Shown here: piece by piece, positions 13,399 through 14,322 of the stretch
Layout of the letters: every line of letters begins with the position of its first letter
How positions within the stretch are numbered: the stretch's first letter is position 1
Assembly: GCA_002371335.1 (NCBI GenBank)
Contig: DFHP01000024.1
Location: 1-14,322 of the forward strand
Source: Eubacterium sp. UBA3720
Lineage (GTDB): Bacteria > Bacillota > Clostridia > Lachnospirales > Lachnospiraceae
DNA length: 14,322 nucleotides
Direction: 5' to 3'
The notes under the pieces: model-generated
The model's input: only the letters and a program-made list of their open reading frames with translations
Told to the model about the DNA's origin: nothing
Database searches by the model: none
Translations under genes and position numbers: made by a program

Positions 13399-14181
13399 AT
13401 GACGCCAGCTGATTTGCAGAAGAAACTGACAGAAATAATGGAAACTGCCGGTCGGAATCATTATTATATAAAAAAAGAAGACGTTGAAAAGGAATTTGGC
13501 GAGTTTGATCTGGACGAAGCGCAGATGAAGCTTGTCTACGAATTCCTTATGGCAAAAAGGATCGTAGTCGGCGGATTTTCAAAGGAAAGTGACAGTTCGG
13601 AGATCAGACCCGAGTGGACGAAGGAGGAAGAGGATTTCCTGATCAGATACAGAGAAGATCTGATGTCCATGCCGCTCCTTGAAAAAGATACCGAGGAGTT
13701 CAGAAATGCATTCGAATGCGCTGCCAGAGGGGACGAAGGGGCCAGAAACAGGCTCTCCGAGGCGTTTCTTCAGGATGTGGTTGATCAGGCAGTAAGATCT
13801 TATACGGGCGCCGTTCTGCTTCCTGATATGATCCAGGAGGGAAATCTTCGATTGGTGCTTGCACTGGATGTTTTTGATTACGGACAGGAAGACGCCGAAA
13901 AAAAACTCCCGGAGGTCATCATGGAAGAGATCCGTTCGGGAATCCATTCTCTGGAAGAGGAACAGAAGGATGTACATGCCCGTGATGAGCGCCTTGTGGA
14001 TAAGGTAGTGGATCTGAAGGACAGTATCGAAATTCTCAGGGACGAGATGGGGCGCAAGGTCTATCTGGATGAGGTTGCAGATTTCATGAGTATTTCCGAA
14101 GAGGAGGCGGAAGATATACTGCGCCTTGCCGGGGAAAATATCGACGATGATGAAGACGAAAAGGCCGCAACCGGTAAATAG
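13399..14181 (+). CDS. RNA polymerase sigma-70-like protein
   Basis: A 260-residue protein that resembles an incomplete sigma factor. Residues about 5-57 (LQKKLTEIMETAGRNHYYIK... AKRIVV) look like the winged-helix region 1.1 of sigma-70. Residues about 104-165 (AFECAARGDEGARNRLSEAF, then LLPDMIQEGNLRLVLALDVF) match region 2 (A-R-x-G-D-x-x-A-R-x-x-L; D-L-I-Q-E-G-N-x-G-L type). Residues about 205-247 (RDEMGRKVYLDEVADFMSIS) resemble region 3. No region 4 (-35 reader) is visible; the sequence ends in an acidic tail. The ATG at 13399 is chosen because AAAGG lies 8 nt upstream; the in-frame ATG at 13321 has no site. It could be an alternative sigma, an anti-sigma-like decoy or a regulator. Confidence 0.75.
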   Translation: MTPADLQKKLTEIMETAGRNHYYIKKEDVEKEFGEFDLDEAQMKLVYEFLMAKRIVVGGFSKESDSSEIRPEWTKEEEDFLIRYREDLMSMPLLEKDTEEFRNAFECAARGDEGARNRLSEAFLQDVVDQAVRSYTGAVLLPDMIQEGNLRLVLALDVFDYGQEDAEKKLPEVIMEEIRSGIHSLEEEQKDVHARDERLVDKVVDLKDSIEILRDEMGRKVYLDEVADFMSISEEEAEDILRLAGENIDDDEDEKAATGK

Positions 14182-14244
14182 GAGGCTTTTTCATATAGCA
14201 TAAAAGAAGTTGTTCATAATCTTTCATATAGTTAAAAAAAGTGG

Positions 14245-14274
14245 TTGACATTCACGGGGGAGCTATAGTATACT
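14245..14274 (+). promoter_or_regulatory. Strong sigma-A promoter before the tRNA
   Basis: -35 TTGACA (perfect, 14245-14250), 18-bp spacer and -10 TATACT (14269-14274). The expected start near 14281 is about 22 nt before the tRNA 5' end at 14303. Confidence 0.85.
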
Positions 14275-14302
14275 AGCTTTTGTCGGTGAGGAAATCACTT
14301 TT

Positions 14303-14322
14303 GCAGGTGTAGTTCAGTGGTA
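14303..14322 (+). tRNA. tRNA, probably tRNA-Gly, 5' part only
   Basis: The final 20 bases GCAGGTGTAGTTCAGTGGTA form the 5' acceptor strand and D-arm start (TAGTTCAGTGGTA) of a tRNA of the Gly type. The window ends before the anticodon, so the isoacceptor cannot be read. It lies behind a consensus promoter, which supports a transcribed RNA gene or cluster. Confidence 0.8.

Overview
The window looks like the chromosome of a Gram-positive, low-to-mid GC member of the Clostridia, probably close to Lachnospiraceae. The evidence is strong AGGAGG-type ribosome binding sites, a SufS-SufU (not IscS-IscU) iron-sulfur pair, a murI gene overlapping a DUF1934/YwiB gene, a trigger-factor-like lipoprotein and a degenerate deacetylase-like membrane protein. 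The taxon is inferred from gene types only.

Layout. 1-1526: 3' part of a suf operon (sufS, cut by the window edge, then sufU). 1527-1830: a two-hairpin palindromic element followed by other palindromic intergenic sequence. 1830-6710: an accessory island. It holds four copies of a 31-residue hydrophobic peptide gene (C, B and D on the minus strand, A on the plus strand), a 45-codon companion ORF, a REP-type tyrosine transposase (RAYT) on the minus strand, a MATE exporter, and many copies of a REP-like repeat with core GAACCGGGGACGGAG. An imperfect inverted repeat of about 70 bp (1756-1826 and 6805-6879) bounds the island. 7040-8604: a promoter, murI, the DUF1934 gene and a terminator. 8614-8880: palindromic elements and another REP copy. 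8921-9382: a small single-pass membrane protein on the minus strand. 9600-11642: a large membrane-anchored protein resembling a polysaccharide deacetylase with altered active-site positions. 11675-11876: more palindromic elements. 11985-13121: a lipoprotein with an FKBP/trigger-factor-like domain. 13399-14181: a sigma-70-like protein. 14245-14322: a consensus promoter and the first 20 bases of a probable tRNA-Gly.

How it fits together. The housekeeping genes (Fe-S assembly, D-glutamate supply, envelope proteins, sigma-like factor, tRNA) are ordinary. The unusual part is 1756-6880. There, three similar promoter/leader regions sit next to REP-like repeats and drive small peptide genes. The leaders are G-poor. 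The four peptides differ mostly by synonymous changes in their conserved cores, and three of the transcription units end in strong hairpin terminators. A RAYT of the kind that mobilises REP sequences in other bacteria lies among them. My main hypothesis is a peptide cassette that has been duplicated together with, or by, REP-type repeats. The peptides have no function I can name. Separately, four copies of a ~90-bp two-hairpin element occur as two sequence subtypes that keep the same pairing, which suggests selection on structure or a non-autonomous mobile element.
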